Of a stretch of 64,000 nucleotides of DNA, positions 9,543-18,869 are shown one piece after another. A program made the translations under genes and the position numbers. The notes under the pieces are model-generated. The model ran no database searches. It saw nothing but the letters and a program-made list of their open reading frames with translations, and had not been told where the DNA came from. The DNA comes from Anaerovorax odorimutans (GTDB lineage: Bacteria > Bacillota > Clostridia > Peptostreptococcales > Anaerovoracaceae), in assembly GCF_024459955.1 (NCBI RefSeq), contig NZ_JANFXK010000010.1, positions 85,361 to 149,360 on the forward strand, read 5' to 3'. Each line of letters opens with the position of its first letter. Position 1 is the stretch's first letter.

Positions 9543-12380
9543 ATGACAAAAGACATTCACATTAAAGGAGCAAATGAAAACAATTTAAAAAATATTGATG
9601 TAACCATTCCCAGGGATCAGATGGTGGTGCTGACGGGGCTTTCCGGATCGGGAAAATCCTCGCTGGCCTTTGATACCATTTACGCAGAGGGTCAGCGGCG
9701 CTATGTAGAGAGCCTTTCCTCCTATGCCAGACAGTTTCTGGGACAGATGGAAAAGCCCAACGTGGAATATATCGAAGGCCTTTCACCGGCCATTTCCATC
9801 GACCAGAAGACCACCAGTAAAAACCCCAGATCCACGGTGGGAACTGTAACCGAAATCTACGACTATCTGCGGCTTTTGTACGCCCGTATCGGGGTGCCCC
9901 ACTGCCCGGTCTGCGGCAAGGAAATATCCAGCCAGTCGGTGGATCAGATTGTGGATTTGCTGATGGACTTGGGCGAAAAGACCAGAATTACCATGCTGGC
10001 CCCGGTGGTACGCCAGAGAAAGGGCGAACATGAAAAGATTCTGGAGCGGATTCGCAAGGAAGGTTTTACCAGAGTCAGAGTGGATGGAGAGATCCGGCAG
10101 ATTAACGAAGAAGATATCAAACTGGAAAAGAATTTAAAACATATCATTGAGATCGTGATTGACCGAATTATCGTCAAGGAAGGGGCGGAAAGCCGTCTGG
10201 CGGAAGCCTGCGAGCTGGCTATTTCCCACGGCGACGGTTTGATCGTGGCCCATATCAAACAGGACGATGAAGAATACGACCGGATCTTCAGTACCAGTCT
10301 GGCCTGTCCGGAGCACGGAGTCAGCATCGCTGAGCTGGAGCCGCGGATGTTTTCCTTTAACAATCCTTTCGGCGCCTGCCCGGACTGCAAAGGGCTGGGG
10401 TTCATCCAGAGGATTGACCCGGATCTGATCATCACCAAACAGGATGTCAGCATACCGGACGGCTGCCTTTCCACGATCTTCGCCTCCATGGAGTTTTCAG
10501 GCTTTTACCGGCAGATGATCGAGGCTCTGGCTGAGTATCACGGTGTCGATATCAATACCCCATACAACAAGCTGCCGAAGAAATTTAAAAAAGAGCTGTT
10601 ATACGGAACAGGTACCCGCCATCTCAAGTATTACTATACCAGCCGCAGCAACGGTACCAAGTCCTATCGGGATCACCCATTTGAGGGCGTGATTAATAAT
10701 CTGGAGCGCAGATACCGTGAAACCAACTCCGAGTTTATTAAGGAGAAGATGAGCAAATACATGACCATAACGCCTTGCGATACCTGCGGAGGCAGGCGTC
10801 TGAGGCCGGAGATTCTGGCTGTCACAGTAGGCGGCAAAAATATTATGGAATTCTGCGAGCTGTCGGTACGTGACGCCTATGAATTTGTTGAAGGACTGCA
10901 GCTTACAGAGAGGGAGCTGATGATCGCCAATCAGGTTCTCAAGGAAGTCAAGGCCAGACTCAATTTCCTCATAGATGTGGGCCTGGACTACCTGACCCTT
11001 TCCAGAGCTTCCGCGACCCTTTCCGGCGGCGAATCGCAGCGTATCCGGCTGGCCACACAGATCGGCTCCAGTTTGGTGGGCGTTTTGTATATTCTGGACG
11101 AGCCCAGCATCGGCCTGCACCAGAAGGATAATGAAAAGCTGCTGGCTACCCTGCGCCACCTGACCGACATCGGCAACACTCTCATTGTGGTGGAACACGA
11201 TGAGGACACCATGTACGCTGCGGACCATATCGTGGATATCGGTCCGGGAGCCGGCCTTCACGGCGGTGAGCTGGTAGCCGAAGGCACGGTGGAGGACATC
11301 AAAAAGAATAAAAGGTCCATCACCGGACAGTATCTGAGCGGTGCGAAAAAAATCGAAGTGCCGAAGGCCCGCCGCAAGGGAAACGGGCTCAAAATTCAGA
11401 TCAAAGGCGCTGCGGAGAACAATCTGAAAAAGATCAACGTGAACATCCCCCTGGGCAAGCTGGTCTGTGTTACTGGAGTTTCCGGTTCAGGAAAGAGCAG
11501 CCTGGTCAATGAGATTCTTTATAAAGGAGTGGCTGCTGAAACTAACGGGCTGAAAGCCAAAGCCGGCGCTCATAAAAAGATTTTGGGAATTGAAAATATC
11601 GACAAAGTAATCGATATCAATCAGTCGCCCATCGGCAGAACGCCTCGCTCCAATCCGGCTACTTATACCGGCGTGTTTACGCCGATTCGGGACCTGTTTG
11701 CCCAGCTGCCGGAGGCCAAACTGAGGGGATACGAAAAGGGCCGGTTCAGCTTTAACGTAAAGGGCGGCCGCTGCGAAGCCTGCAGCGGAGACGGCATCAT
11801 TAAGATTGAAATGCACTTCCTGCCAGACGTGTACGTGCCCTGTGAAGTCTGCAAAGGCAAGCGCTACAACCGGGAGACTCTGGAAGTAAAATATAAAGGG
11901 AAGAGCATCTTTGACGTATTGGATATGAACGTGACGGAAGCATTGGAATTTTTCCAGCACATCCCGTCTATTTCCAGACAGCTGGAGACCCTGGAGCAGG
12001 TGGGCCTGGGCTACATCAAGCTGGGACAGCCTTCAACGCAGCTTTCCGGCGGTGAGGCCCAGAGGATTAAGCTGGCTTCGGAGCTGTCCAAACGAAGCAC
12101 CGGCAAGACGCTGTACATCCTGGACGAGCCGACTACAGGGCTGCATTTTGCCGACGTGGACAAGCTGCTGCAAGTTCTGGACACCTTGGTGGATGCAGGA
12201 AACACGGTAGTTGTTATCGAACACAATCTGGACGTAATCAAACGGGCCGATCATATTATTGACTTGGGGCCGGACGGCGGATTCCGCGGCGGCGAGATCG
12301 TGGCCGAGGGAACCCCGGAAGAGGTGGCGGAGGTAGAAGCGTCCTATACGGGTCAGTTTTTGAAAAAGATGTTGAAATAA
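9543..12380 (+). CDS. uvrA: Excinuclease ABC subunit A (UvrA)
   Basis: 945 residues, full length. UvrA is the dimeric ABC-type ATPase that scans DNA for lesions and loads UvrB. It has two ATP-binding units: Walker [13 protein letters not shown] near residue 30 and [12 protein letters not shown] near 645, each with a LSGGE.QR signature (positions near 497 and 835). Zinc-binding cysteine pairs ([29 protein letters not shown] with CEVCKGK) are intact. It is co-transcribed with uvrB. No convincing terminator follows directly. Confidence 0.98.
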   Translation: MTKDIHIKGANENNLKNIDVTIPRDQMVVLTGLSGSGKSSLAFDTIYAEGQRRYVESLSSYARQFLGQMEKPNVEYIEGLSPAISIDQKTTSKNPRSTVGTVTEIYDYLRLLYARIGVPHCPVCGKEISSQSVDQIVDLLMDLGEKTRITMLAPVVRQRKGEHEKILERIRKEGFTRVRVDGEIRQINEEDIKLEKNLKHIIEIVIDRIIVKEGAESRLAEACELAISHGDGLIVAHIKQDDEEYDRIFSTSLACPEHGVSIAELEPRMFSFNNPFGACPDCKGLGFIQRIDPDLIITKQDVSIPDGCLSTIFASMEFSGFYRQMIEALAEYHGVDINTPYNKLPKKFKKELLYGTGTRHLKYYYTSRSNGTKSYRDHPFEGVINNLERRYRETNSEFIKEKMSKYMTITPCDTCGGRRLRPEILAVTVGGKNIMEFCELSVRDAYEFVEGLQLTERELMIANQVLKEVKARLNFLIDVGLDYLTLSRASATLSGGESQRIRLATQIGSSLVGVLYILDEPSIGLHQKDNEKLLATLRHLTDIGNTLIVVEHDEDTMYAADHIVDIGPGAGLHGGELVAEGTVEDIKKNKRSITGQYLSGAKKIEVPKARRKGNGLKIQIKGAAENNLKKINVNIPLGKLVCVTGVSGSGKSSLVNEILYKGVAAETNGLKAKAGAHKKILGIENIDKVIDINQSPIGRTPRSNPATYTGVFTPIRDLFAQLPEAKLRGYEKGRFSFNVKGGRCEACSGDGIIKIEMHFLPDVYVPCEVCKGKRYNRETLEVKYKGKSIFDVLDMNVTEALEFFQHIPSISRQLETLEQVGLGYIKLGQPSTQLSGGEAQRIKLASELSKRSTGKTLYILDEPTTGLHFADVDKLLQVLDTLVDAGNTVVVIEHNLDVIKRADHIIDLGPDGGFRGGEIVAEGTPEEVAEVEASYTGQFLKKMLK

Positions 12381-12689
12381 AGTTGTGATGTAGGGAAATC
12401 TTTGGTCTGACAGGAAACTGGAAGCTGGCCTGGCGCTTTTTGTTTTGAAATTGGATCGGAGCGGATAAAATATGTGGACTTGCAGGTTTTACGGATTTTT
12501 TTCTTGGAAATTTCCACTTAAGATTGGCCTGCAAGGGTAAGAAACGTTGAAAAAAGATCCGCTTTTATCTCCCTCTTTGGTTGGAAGATCCGAAATTGCT
12601 TTAACACGTTACAATCCGAAATTAGATAGACGTTTCTTATCCGGCAGAATGCGGTCTTTTTTAACGAATTGTGCGTATTGTTAAAAAAG

Positions 12690-12759
12690 GTTGTGCCGCA
12701 AGGCAACAAATAGTATACCAAGTTGCATTTTCGCAACTCGCAGATGCATCAGAGCAACC
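12690..12759. promoter_or_regulatory. Probable enhancer sites for the sigma-54 activator (operon 1)
   Basis: The perfect dyad GTTGCATTTTCGCAAC lies at 12722-12737 (GTTGC-N6-GCAAC). A looser one is at 12690-12707 and a half site GCAACC at 12754-12759. They lie 185-250 bases upstream of the -24/-12 promoter, a normal distance for upstream activating sequences. The same dyad recurs three times before operon 2. Confidence 0.6.
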
Positions 12760-12904
12760 AAGCGCGCATATAAGTTCAGAAAATTCAAAAACGTTAGAAA
12801 ATACTCTCTTACAGCTATTTAAAAGCAGATAAGTACTCAAATTACAGCAAAAAAGTGTTTCAAAAATAAAACAGTGTTCCAAAGGCGCAAAACGACAATT
12901 GACT

Positions 12905-12940
12905 AAACTCGTTGAAATTTCAACGAGTTTTCTTTTTTTT
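12905..12940 (+). terminator. Terminator just before the sigma-54 promoter
   Basis: AAACTCGTTGA pairs with TCAACGAGTTT, followed by a long T run. It probably ends uvrA-side transcripts and insulates the sigma-54 operon. Confidence 0.8.
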
Positions 12941-12943
12941 GCC

Positions 12944-12960
12944 TTGGTACGGGTCTTGCA
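12944..12960 (+). promoter_or_regulatory. Sigma-54 (-24/-12) promoter, operon 1
   Basis: TTGGTACGGGTCTTGCA fits TTGGCAC-N5-TTGCW with one change in the -24 element. The invariant GG and GC are correctly spaced. The gene start is about 50 bases downstream, and a sigma-54 activator is encoded in the same operon. Confidence 0.75.
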
Positions 12961-13012
12961 ACATATATAAGTCAGAAGTTATTTCACGGCGTAAAAGAAA
13001 GGAGTGGATCAT

Positions 13013-13687
13013 GTGCAGCAGGAAAAAACGATTGTAAAGAGGCTCGAAAAACTCGAAAAAGCAGTTCAGCCTGAGCACGCGGGCAGTCGGCGAAAAGATG
13101 CGGGTGCGCAGTACTTTACAGAGGCGGTGTGCAGCAGAAATGAGGCCATCGAAAGCAAGCTCAAACTGCTCAGAGGAAGTTTTTTCGGCCGGCCCATCGT
13201 AAAGTTTGAAGTGAAAAACGTAACGGACGTATGGGTGCCCTATTGCTATCTGGAATACGATTTTGCCGTAGAACGCAACATCATGTTCCGGAAGAAGGGG
13301 CTTATGAAGACCGGAAAGGTGGGACTCGTCTTTGATATGAACGAAATGCATCCTTTCCAGTACGACCTGTATGAAAGCGGAGAACTGCCGCTGAAAAAGG
13401 GCCGCGTGGACGGAAAACAGCGAAAGCTGCTGGAATGCTCCAATTCTATGCATGATGTCAAAGCAAAGGCAGAGGAATATCTCCAGTTTCGTGTCATGAA
13501 AAAGTTCTACGGAACGGAGGCGCGGCTGAGACTGGATAAGGAACGGCCGTTTTTCAGACCCGCAGTTGAGATCGAGGTCCTATACAAAGGAAAGAATTCA
13601 AATCTCAGATATGCGTATCTGGATGAATTCGCTGTGGAAAGTGAACACGTTTTAGGACTGAAATATCGGGTGGACAATAACTTTTAA
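13013..13687 (+). CDS. Unknown protein, first gene of sigma-54 operon 1
   Basis: About 224 residues from GTG at 13013, which has AAAGGAG eight bases upstream; an in-frame GTG at 13004 overlaps that site, and the ATG at 13011 is out of frame and closes quickly. The N-terminus is a short basic coiled coil (VKRLEKLEK). The rest is mixed alpha/beta, soluble and rich in charged and aromatic residues, with no recognised domain, signal or metal motif. As leader gene of an operon with a symporter and an amidohydrolase it may be a cytosolic accessory or ligand-binding protein, but this is only context. Confidence 0.7.
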   Translation: MQQEKTIVKRLEKLEKAVQPEHAGSRRKDAGAQYFTEAVCSRNEAIESKLKLLRGSFFGRPIVKFEVKNVTDVWVPYCYLEYDFAVERNIMFRKKGLMKTGKVGLVFDMNEMHPFQYDLYESGELPLKKGRVDGKQRKLLECSNSMHDVKAKAEEYLQFRVMKKFYGTEARLRLDKERPFFRPAVEIEVLYKGKNSNLRYAYLDEFAVESEHVLGLKYRVDNNF

Positions 13688-13711
13688 ATATTGAGAAAGG
13701 CGGAATTTTTT

Positions 13712-15154
13712 ATGATTAATTTTGCAGAGATATGGTCCAAACTGGACTGGATGATCATTGTAGCTTATTTCGCAGTCATTATATTAGTCGGGCTGGTCAT
13801 GCGCAAAAGGGCCAGCAAAAATATGAAGAGTTTCTTCGTAGCTTCCAGAAGGCTTACGATCCCGGTCCTTGTAGGCGTCGGGGCGGCCAGCTGGTACGAT
13901 TCCTGGACCATAGTCGGCTTGGCCGAATGCGGTACCACCATGGGAATCTGTATTATCTTCATCTATGTAATTCCCACGGCCATCCTCAGATTGCCGCTGG
14001 CCGTATGGATCGGGCCCCTGGTTCGGAATAAGATTCCCGACTGGGTTATCACCATGCCGGATCTGATGGCTTACATGTATGACAAAAAGACAAAGCTGGT
14101 TATGGCGCTGGGAATGCTGCCGCCGTTTTTATATGAAGCGGCTCTTTTGACAGCCGGCGGGCAGGTAGTCGCCTATGTGACAGGGATGAACATGTGGGTA
14201 GCTTTTGCAATACTCGGGGTCATCATTATTTTCTATACTTCCCTGTCAGGACTTTGGGGTCTGGCTGTAACCGATATGATGCAGTTTGTGGTAATGTCCG
14301 TTGCCGCGGGCGTTCTCTGCTTTGGCATCTATGCTCACTTCCAGGGCTTCGGCAGCCTGTTCGACCAGGTGGAAGCAGTCAATCCCGACTTCATGACCAT
14401 AACCGGAGGCAACGGCTTTATGGCCATACTGGGATGGGTAATCAGCGCGCTGGCTATGTACGCCAATTCCCAGTCTTATCAGCGGTTTGGATCTTCCAAA
14501 TCGGGTGGAGACATCAAGGTTTCCTATACCTGCATCATGATCTTCGGGCTCTTCTTTAGTACGGTAATGGTTATCGCGGGTATGGCAGCCCTGGTTATTT
14601 TCCCGGAAGCAGCGGCGGCAGCTCCGTCAGAAGCTTTCTGGGGCGTTGTTTTCACCACTTTGCCCATTGGACTGAGAGGTCTGTTCGTAGCGGCGCTGCT
14701 TTCAGCTGTCATGTCAACGGTCAGCGCGGATTATCTGATTGCAGGAGCGGTGGTCATTCACGATATACTGAAAGGCTTCTTCAAGCCGGCCCTCAGTGAC
14801 AAGGCGGAAGTCCTGGGAACCCGTGTGGTAATCTGGTGCATCGGCATCTTTATGATCGTTGCCACTTATTTCTGGCAGGACGGCATTTCCAAGGCTTACT
14901 ACTACTGCGGAGGATTCCAGGTAGCGGCCTTTATCGTTCCGCTGATGTTCGGACTCTTCTACAAGAAGAAGACTGCGGCAGCCGGATTCTGGAGCCTGGT
15001 ACTCACCATCATCGCCTATGCGGTATGGCAGTTCGCTCTGGGAATTCCATGGGGTATCCCCACGAATCTGGCCTGCATTATTTTCAGTATGATCGTGTAT
15101 GTCGTAGTTGCCAAGATCACATATAAAGGTGAAAAAAACACATCCGTAGCGTGA
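13712..15154 (+). CDS. Sodium:solute symporter (SSS family)
   Basis: About 480 residues from the ATG at 13712, with GAAAGGCGG upstream; an upstream TTG in frame is less likely. About 13 hydrophobic helices are visible. The region with SWYDSWTIVGLAECG and the helix with SAVMSTVSADYLI match the sodium-binding parts of the SSS family (PutP/PanF-like). It imports a solute with sodium. The substrate is probably that of the downstream amidohydrolase and cannot be named. Confidence 0.88.
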   Translation: MINFAEIWSKLDWMIIVAYFAVIILVGLVMRKRASKNMKSFFVASRRLTIPVLVGVGAASWYDSWTIVGLAECGTTMGICIIFIYVIPTAILRLPLAVWIGPLVRNKIPDWVITMPDLMAYMYDKKTKLVMALGMLPPFLYEAALLTAGGQVVAYVTGMNMWVAFAILGVIIIFYTSLSGLWGLAVTDMMQFVVMSVAAGVLCFGIYAHFQGFGSLFDQVEAVNPDFMTITGGNGFMAILGWVISALAMYANSQSYQRFGSSKSGGDIKVSYTCIMIFGLFFSTVMVIAGMAALVIFPEAAAAAPSEAFWGVVFTTLPIGLRGLFVAALLSAVMSTVSADYLIAGAVVIHDILKGFFKPALSDKAEVLGTRVVIWCIGIFMIVATYFWQDGISKAYYYCGGFQVAAFIVPLMFGLFYKKKTAAAGFWSLVLTIIAYAVWQFALGIPWGIPTNLACIIFSMIVYVVVAKITYKGEKNTSVA

Positions 15155-15169
15155 GGAAAGGCAGGTAGA

Positions 15170-15400
15170 ATGATGAAAAAAGAATTGAGCGAAGCAAAAA
15201 AAACGAGATTAGCGTATATCTGGGCAATTATAGCTCTGGTATCTTCCGTAGTCCTGGGAGCGCTGGTGGCAGCGGGATCGGATCAGATACTGCCGATCTT
15301 CCTGGGGCTGGCCACCATACTTTACGGGCCGATAACGGCTTTCCTCTATATTCGGGAAGTGAGGAACGGCGTATTCAGAGTGGAGGATGATGAAAAATGA
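15170..15400 (+). CDS. Small two-helix membrane protein
   Basis: 76 residues with two hydrophobic helices (about 14-36 and 42-62) and charged ends. It lies between the symporter and the amidohydrolase, overlapping the latter by four bases (ATGA), so it is translationally coupled. Small two-helix proteins next to SSS symporters (the DUF997/YhdT kind beside PanF) are known companions; this one resembles them in size and place only. The start could be either of two adjacent ATG codons. Confidence 0.75.
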   Translation: MMKKELSEAKKTRLAYIWAIIALVSSVVLGALVAAGSDQILPIFLGLATILYGPITAFLYIREVRNGVFRVEDDEK

Positions 15401-17004
15401 GAAAAAAAGCTTTACGCTGCAAACATATTTATACGGGACTGTCGGAGGAGCTGACAGACGGTTATGTAATATGGGAAGATGGTACCATTCTTTTCGTGGG
15501 AAACGAATCGGATGCAGAGCCTTACCTGGATGGGGAGACAGAGATCCTCAGGTTCGACGATAATTTCATCATGCCGGGATTCCACGATTTTCACGTTCAT
15601 CTGATGTCCGGCGCGCTGATGGAACGAGACGGAATATTGCGGTACGCCAATATAGAAGAAGAGGCGGTGCGGATGCTTTGGGAAAAGAATAAAGACCGCC
15701 GCTCAAAGGATTGGATCCTGGGAGGGGCCTGGGATAATTTCCGGTGGCCGGAAAATAAGCTTCCTTCCAAAGAAAGTCTGGATGTATACTTCAAAGATAT
15801 CCCTGTATTTTTACTGAACAAAGAATGTCATGGGGCCTGGGCCAACAGCGAAGCGCTGCGCAGATTTAAAATTACCAGGGACACGCCGGATCCGGAAAAC
15901 GGGAGTTTTTTCCGAAATTCCGACGGCGAACCGACCGGTTATGTCCATGAAGCTGCGGTAATTCCCATGTTAAAGGGCATTCTAAAGGACATGAGTTTGG
16001 AATCAATGGCCGATTATGCGGAATCTTTTGCGGAGAAGGCGAATACATATGGAATAACATCCGTAGGGGACTTGCCTCTGTATGGAATACGCGCGGACCG
16101 GGCCTACAAGCTGCTGGAAGAGCAGGGCAGGTTAAAGGTACGGATCAATTTCTGCATAGCGATGATGGAGGACCTGACGGAAATCTTCAGCGCCAGAGAA
16201 GAATATACGTCGGATCTGCTTCGGTTTATCGGAGTAAAAGATTTTCTTGACGGAACGCCCATGGGCCATACGGGTTTCATGCTGGAACCTTATACGGATA
16301 TGCCGGAATTTCGCAGTAGCCCGATGATCGAGCCGGAGGTCCTCAAAGCACGGGTAGCCCTGCTGGCGGCAAATGATATCAAAGTACGGCTTCATGCCTG
16401 CGGCGACGGGGCGGTCAGGCTGGGTCTGGATGCCTTTGCCTATGCCCGGGACGCACTTGGGGAACGGGGCCTGAGACACTGCATCGAGCATATTGAATCC
16501 ATCTCTCCGGAAGATATCAAACGGTTCGGCGATTTGAACGTGATCGCTTCCGTGCAGCCGGATCATCTGCCGAAATACGATTTCGATGGCCATCCGTTTC
16601 ATCGAATGATTGGAGAAGAGCGGATGCGCTATTCCTGGCCCTTCCGTTCATTGGCCGAAAATGGCGCGGTATTGGCCCTTGGAACCGACTATCCGGTAAC
16701 GGAGCTGAACCCGCTGCGAGGCGTTTACCGGGCAGTGACGCGTTTGACCGATGATGGAGAACCGAAAGGCGGCTTCTCGCCGGATGAAAAGCTGTCTGTC
16801 CACGAAAGTCTCAGGGCGTACACCTATGGCAGCGCCTATGCGGCGGGCAGAGAAAAGGAGACAGGAAGTCTCTGTCCGGGTATGCTGGCGGACCTGGCGG
16901 TTTTGGAAGAAAACCCGTTCGCCTGTGCTTTTGACAGGGATAAAATGTTTGGCATGAAGGTTTTGATGACAATTGTAGGCGGAGAGGCGGTGTATACCGG
17001 ATAA
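15397..17004 (+). CDS. Amidohydrolase, YtcJ-like
   Basis: 535 residues, the usual length of YtcJ-like enzymes (amidohydrolase family 3). It contains the metal-binding HDFHVHL motif near residue 64, a second HAC(G)DGAV motif near 332, HCIEHIES, and the conserved GTDYPV aspartate near 430. These form the metal centre of a TIM-barrel hydrolase acting on amide or related bonds. The substrate is unknown. The position between a symporter and a sigma-54 activator implies a catabolic role on an imported amide or N-acyl compound. Confidence 0.88.
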   Translation: MRKKALRCKHIYTGLSEELTDGYVIWEDGTILFVGNESDAEPYLDGETEILRFDDNFIMPGFHDFHVHLMSGALMERDGILRYANIEEEAVRMLWEKNKDRRSKDWILGGAWDNFRWPENKLPSKESLDVYFKDIPVFLLNKECHGAWANSEALRRFKITRDTPDPENGSFFRNSDGEPTGYVHEAAVIPMLKGILKDMSLESMADYAESFAEKANTYGITSVGDLPLYGIRADRAYKLLEEQGRLKVRINFCIAMMEDLTEIFSAREEYTSDLLRFIGVKDFLDGTPMGHTGFMLEPYTDMPEFRSSPMIEPEVLKARVALLAANDIKVRLHACGDGAVRLGLDAFAYARDALGERGLRHCIEHIESISPEDIKRFGDLNVIASVQPDHLPKYDFDGHPFHRMIGEERMRYSWPFRSLAENGAVLALGTDYPVTELNPLRGVYRAVTRLTDDGEPKGGFSPDEKLSVHESLRAYTYGSAYAAGREKETGSLCPGMLADLAVLEENPFACAFDRDKMFGMKVLMTIVGGEAVYTG

Positions 17005-17028
17005 TCTGATTTTAGACAGGAGGCACGT

Positions 17029-18432
17029 ATGGATAGACTTAGGGAAGAAGAACTGCTGGTTGAATATTATGATGAGATCCTGAATATCATGAATACGATT
17101 AAGGTGGGCGTGTTCATTACGGACGGCGAGGGGAATGTGCTGTTGGTAAACAAGGACTCTCAGCGCACGGGAGGCCTGGAACTGGAAGAGATCCTGGGGA
17201 AAAATATGCAGGAGCTTTTGGAACAGGGGTACGTGGATGAATCTTCGGTGCTGAAAGCTCTGGAGACAAAGAGTGAGTACCGGATGATACAGACGCTGGG
17301 GGACGGCAGCAGCATTTATCTGACGGCGGTGCCCTATTACAAGGACGGCACAATCCGGCTGGTGGTATGTACGGAAAGGGATATCACGGAAACCAGGGTT
17401 CTGGAAAGCCTCCTGGAAGAGAGCAAAGAGCTTTCGGAAAAACAGAAAAAAGAGCTGGAGTACCTGAGAGCCAAAAGCAATGGCAGCAGTCCTGACATTA
17501 TCGCAGAGAGCCCGAAGATGAGAGAGATCATCCATACGGTGGAGCGGGTGGCTCAGCTGGACACGACCGTCTTGATCTGCGGCGAATCCGGTGTAGGAAA
17601 AGAAGTGATCGCCGACTACATATTTAACAAAAGTAATCGGACGGAAAAGCCGTTTGTCAAGATCAATTGCGCGGCCATACCGGAAAACCTCCTGGAATCG
17701 GAACTGTTTGGCTATGAAAAGGGCGCTTTTACGGGGGCCGATACAAAGGGAAAGGTGGGAATCTTTGAAATGGCGCAGGAAGGGACGCTCTTTTTAGACG
17801 AGATCGCAGAGATCCCCATGCGCCTGCAGGCAAAGCTGCTGCGGGTCCTCCAGGAAAAGGAGATCCGCAGACTGGGCGGCAAGCAGACTGTCAGCGTCAA
17901 CGTGCGCATTATAGCGGCCACCAATGTGAACCTCAAGCAGGCGGTAGAGGAAGGGACCTTCCGGGAAGACCTGTATTACCGGCTCAACGTGGTTCCCATT
18001 GAAGTACCGCCCCTCAGGGAGAGAAAAGAGGATATACGCGCCCTGACGGAACACTTTGTACGCATGTTCTGCGAAGAATATCACACGAAAAAGCAGGTAT
18101 CCGTGGAAGCCATGGCGGAATTGATGCACGCTCCCTGGCACGGAAATATCCGTGAACTGAGAAACATGATCGAACGATTGATCGTCAGCTTCGACGGTGA
18201 ACAGATTACTTCCAGGCAGGTGAAAAATCTGCTCTTTGCCAGCGACCGATCGAAAAACATACTGGTGGAGGAAAAACTGTCCCTGGAAGAACTGATGGGT
18301 GAGTACGAGCGAGAGCTGCTGCTGAGTTATCTGGAAAAGTATTCAACGGCCGCGGAAGTGGCGAGAAAACTCAGGGTAAATAAATCCACCATCAGCCGAA
18401 AATTAAAAAAATACAATATCGCGCAAAAATAA
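17029..18432 (+). CDS. Sigma-54-dependent transcriptional activator (PAS-AAA-Fis HTH)
   Basis: 467 residues. A PAS domain (about 18-120) senses the signal, followed by a short coiled linker, then a complete sigma-54 interaction AAA domain: Walker A GESGVGKE (about 185), GAFTGA (about 232, contacts sigma-54), Walker B TLFLDEIAEIP and an arginine finger region. A Fis-type helix-turn-helix (AAEVARKLRVNKSTISRKL) closes it. There is no receiver domain, so it is ligand- rather than kinase-controlled. It is the last gene of operon 1, followed by a terminator, and sits between the two sigma-54 promoters it most likely drives, so positive autoregulation is expected. Confidence 0.95.
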   Translation: MDRLREEELLVEYYDEILNIMNTIKVGVFITDGEGNVLLVNKDSQRTGGLELEEILGKNMQELLEQGYVDESSVLKALETKSEYRMIQTLGDGSSIYLTAVPYYKDGTIRLVVCTERDITETRVLESLLEESKELSEKQKKELEYLRAKSNGSSPDIIAESPKMREIIHTVERVAQLDTTVLICGESGVGKEVIADYIFNKSNRTEKPFVKINCAAIPENLLESELFGYEKGAFTGADTKGKVGIFEMAQEGTLFLDEIAEIPMRLQAKLLRVLQEKEIRRLGGKQTVSVNVRIIAATNVNLKQAVEEGTFREDLYYRLNVVPIEVPPLRERKEDIRALTEHFVRMFCEEYHTKKQVSVEAMAELMHAPWHGNIRELRNMIERLIVSFDGEQITSRQVKNLLFASDRSKNILVEEKLSLEELMGEYERELLLSYLEKYSTAAEVARKLRVNKSTISRKLKKYNIAQK

Positions 18433-18436
18433 AATT

Positions 18437-18480
18437 AAAAAACAGATCAAACTTTTTTCCCGGGATTGATCTGTTTTTTT
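18437..18480 (+). terminator. Terminator of sigma-54 operon 1
   Basis: AACAGATCAA pairs with TTGATCTGTT, followed by a T run. Confidence 0.88.
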
Positions 18481-18518
18481 GCAAAAAGGCTCTTCTGCGC
18501 AGGATTTTGAAAAACCTG

Positions 18519-18664
18519 GTTGCATCGAAGCAACCAATTTAGTTGCCTTGGCGCAACCAAAACCAGCAGAAATACCCGTCAGAATTCTTTGTTTTGCAAC
18601 GATTTCAAAAATGGAAACAAATTAGTTGTAATTTCACAGCAAGAAACGGTTGCTTTTAAACAAC
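18519..18664. promoter_or_regulatory. Enhancer sites for the sigma-54 activator (operon 2)
   Basis: Dyads GTTGCATCGAAGCAAC (18519-18534) and GTTGCCTTGGCGCAAC (18542-18557) are perfect GTTGC-N6-GCAAC sites whose centres are 23 bases apart, about two helical turns. GTTGCTTTTAAACAAC (18649-18664) has one mismatch. They lie 75-220 bases before the sigma-54 promoter. Confidence 0.7.
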
Positions 18665-18738
18665 TTCTAGGAGTTGGCAGGTTTTTTAGAAAATTTTGAA
18701 AATGGCTGAATTTCAATGGTTGGAAGCATTTGGGAGAG

Positions 18739-18755
18739 TTGGCACTGTTCTTGCT
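18739..18755 (+). promoter_or_regulatory. Sigma-54 (-24/-12) promoter, operon 2
   Basis: TTGGCACTGTTCTTGCT is an essentially perfect match to TTGGCAC-N5-TTGCW. It shows that the long upstream extension of the next reading frame (to 18696) is not coding. Confidence 0.88.
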
Positions 18756-18869
18756 CTATATAGGGGCGTGCACATAAATTTCCGCAAGTATATCCGGGCA
18801 GCCTGCATGCGGCGGAAAGAAACGGACGTTATTGCTTGGAGAAGTAAAGAAAGGTGTGAGGAAAACGAT

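Larger units (their letters stand above)
12381..13012. other. Regulatory gap upstream of the first sigma-54 operon
   Basis: 632 bases without a gene. It holds GTTGC/GCAAC dyads (12690-12759), a terminator (12905-12940) and a sigma-54 promoter (12944-12960). The stretch 12400-12680 shows nothing recognisable. Confidence 0.65.
18433..18869. other. Regulatory gap upstream of sigma-54 operon 2
   Basis: It holds the terminator of operon 1, three GTTGC dyads (18519-18664), the -24/-12 promoter (18739-18755) and a roughly 100-base leader. Confidence 0.8.

Noticed and set aside
12405..12440. Hairpin-like sequence after uvrA as its terminator
   Set aside because: The arms pair only four or five bases with a long loop; the convincing terminator is at 12905-12940.
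13011..13037. ATG at 13011 as start of the first sigma-54 operon gene
   Set aside because: It is out of frame with the long open frame and meets a stop after eight codons; GTG 13013 fits the ribosome site and frame.
18696..18869. N-terminal extension of the NhaC-type gene
   Set aside because: The extension contains the sigma-54 promoter at 18739-18755 and reads unlike a membrane protein; the start at 18870 has a ribosome site.
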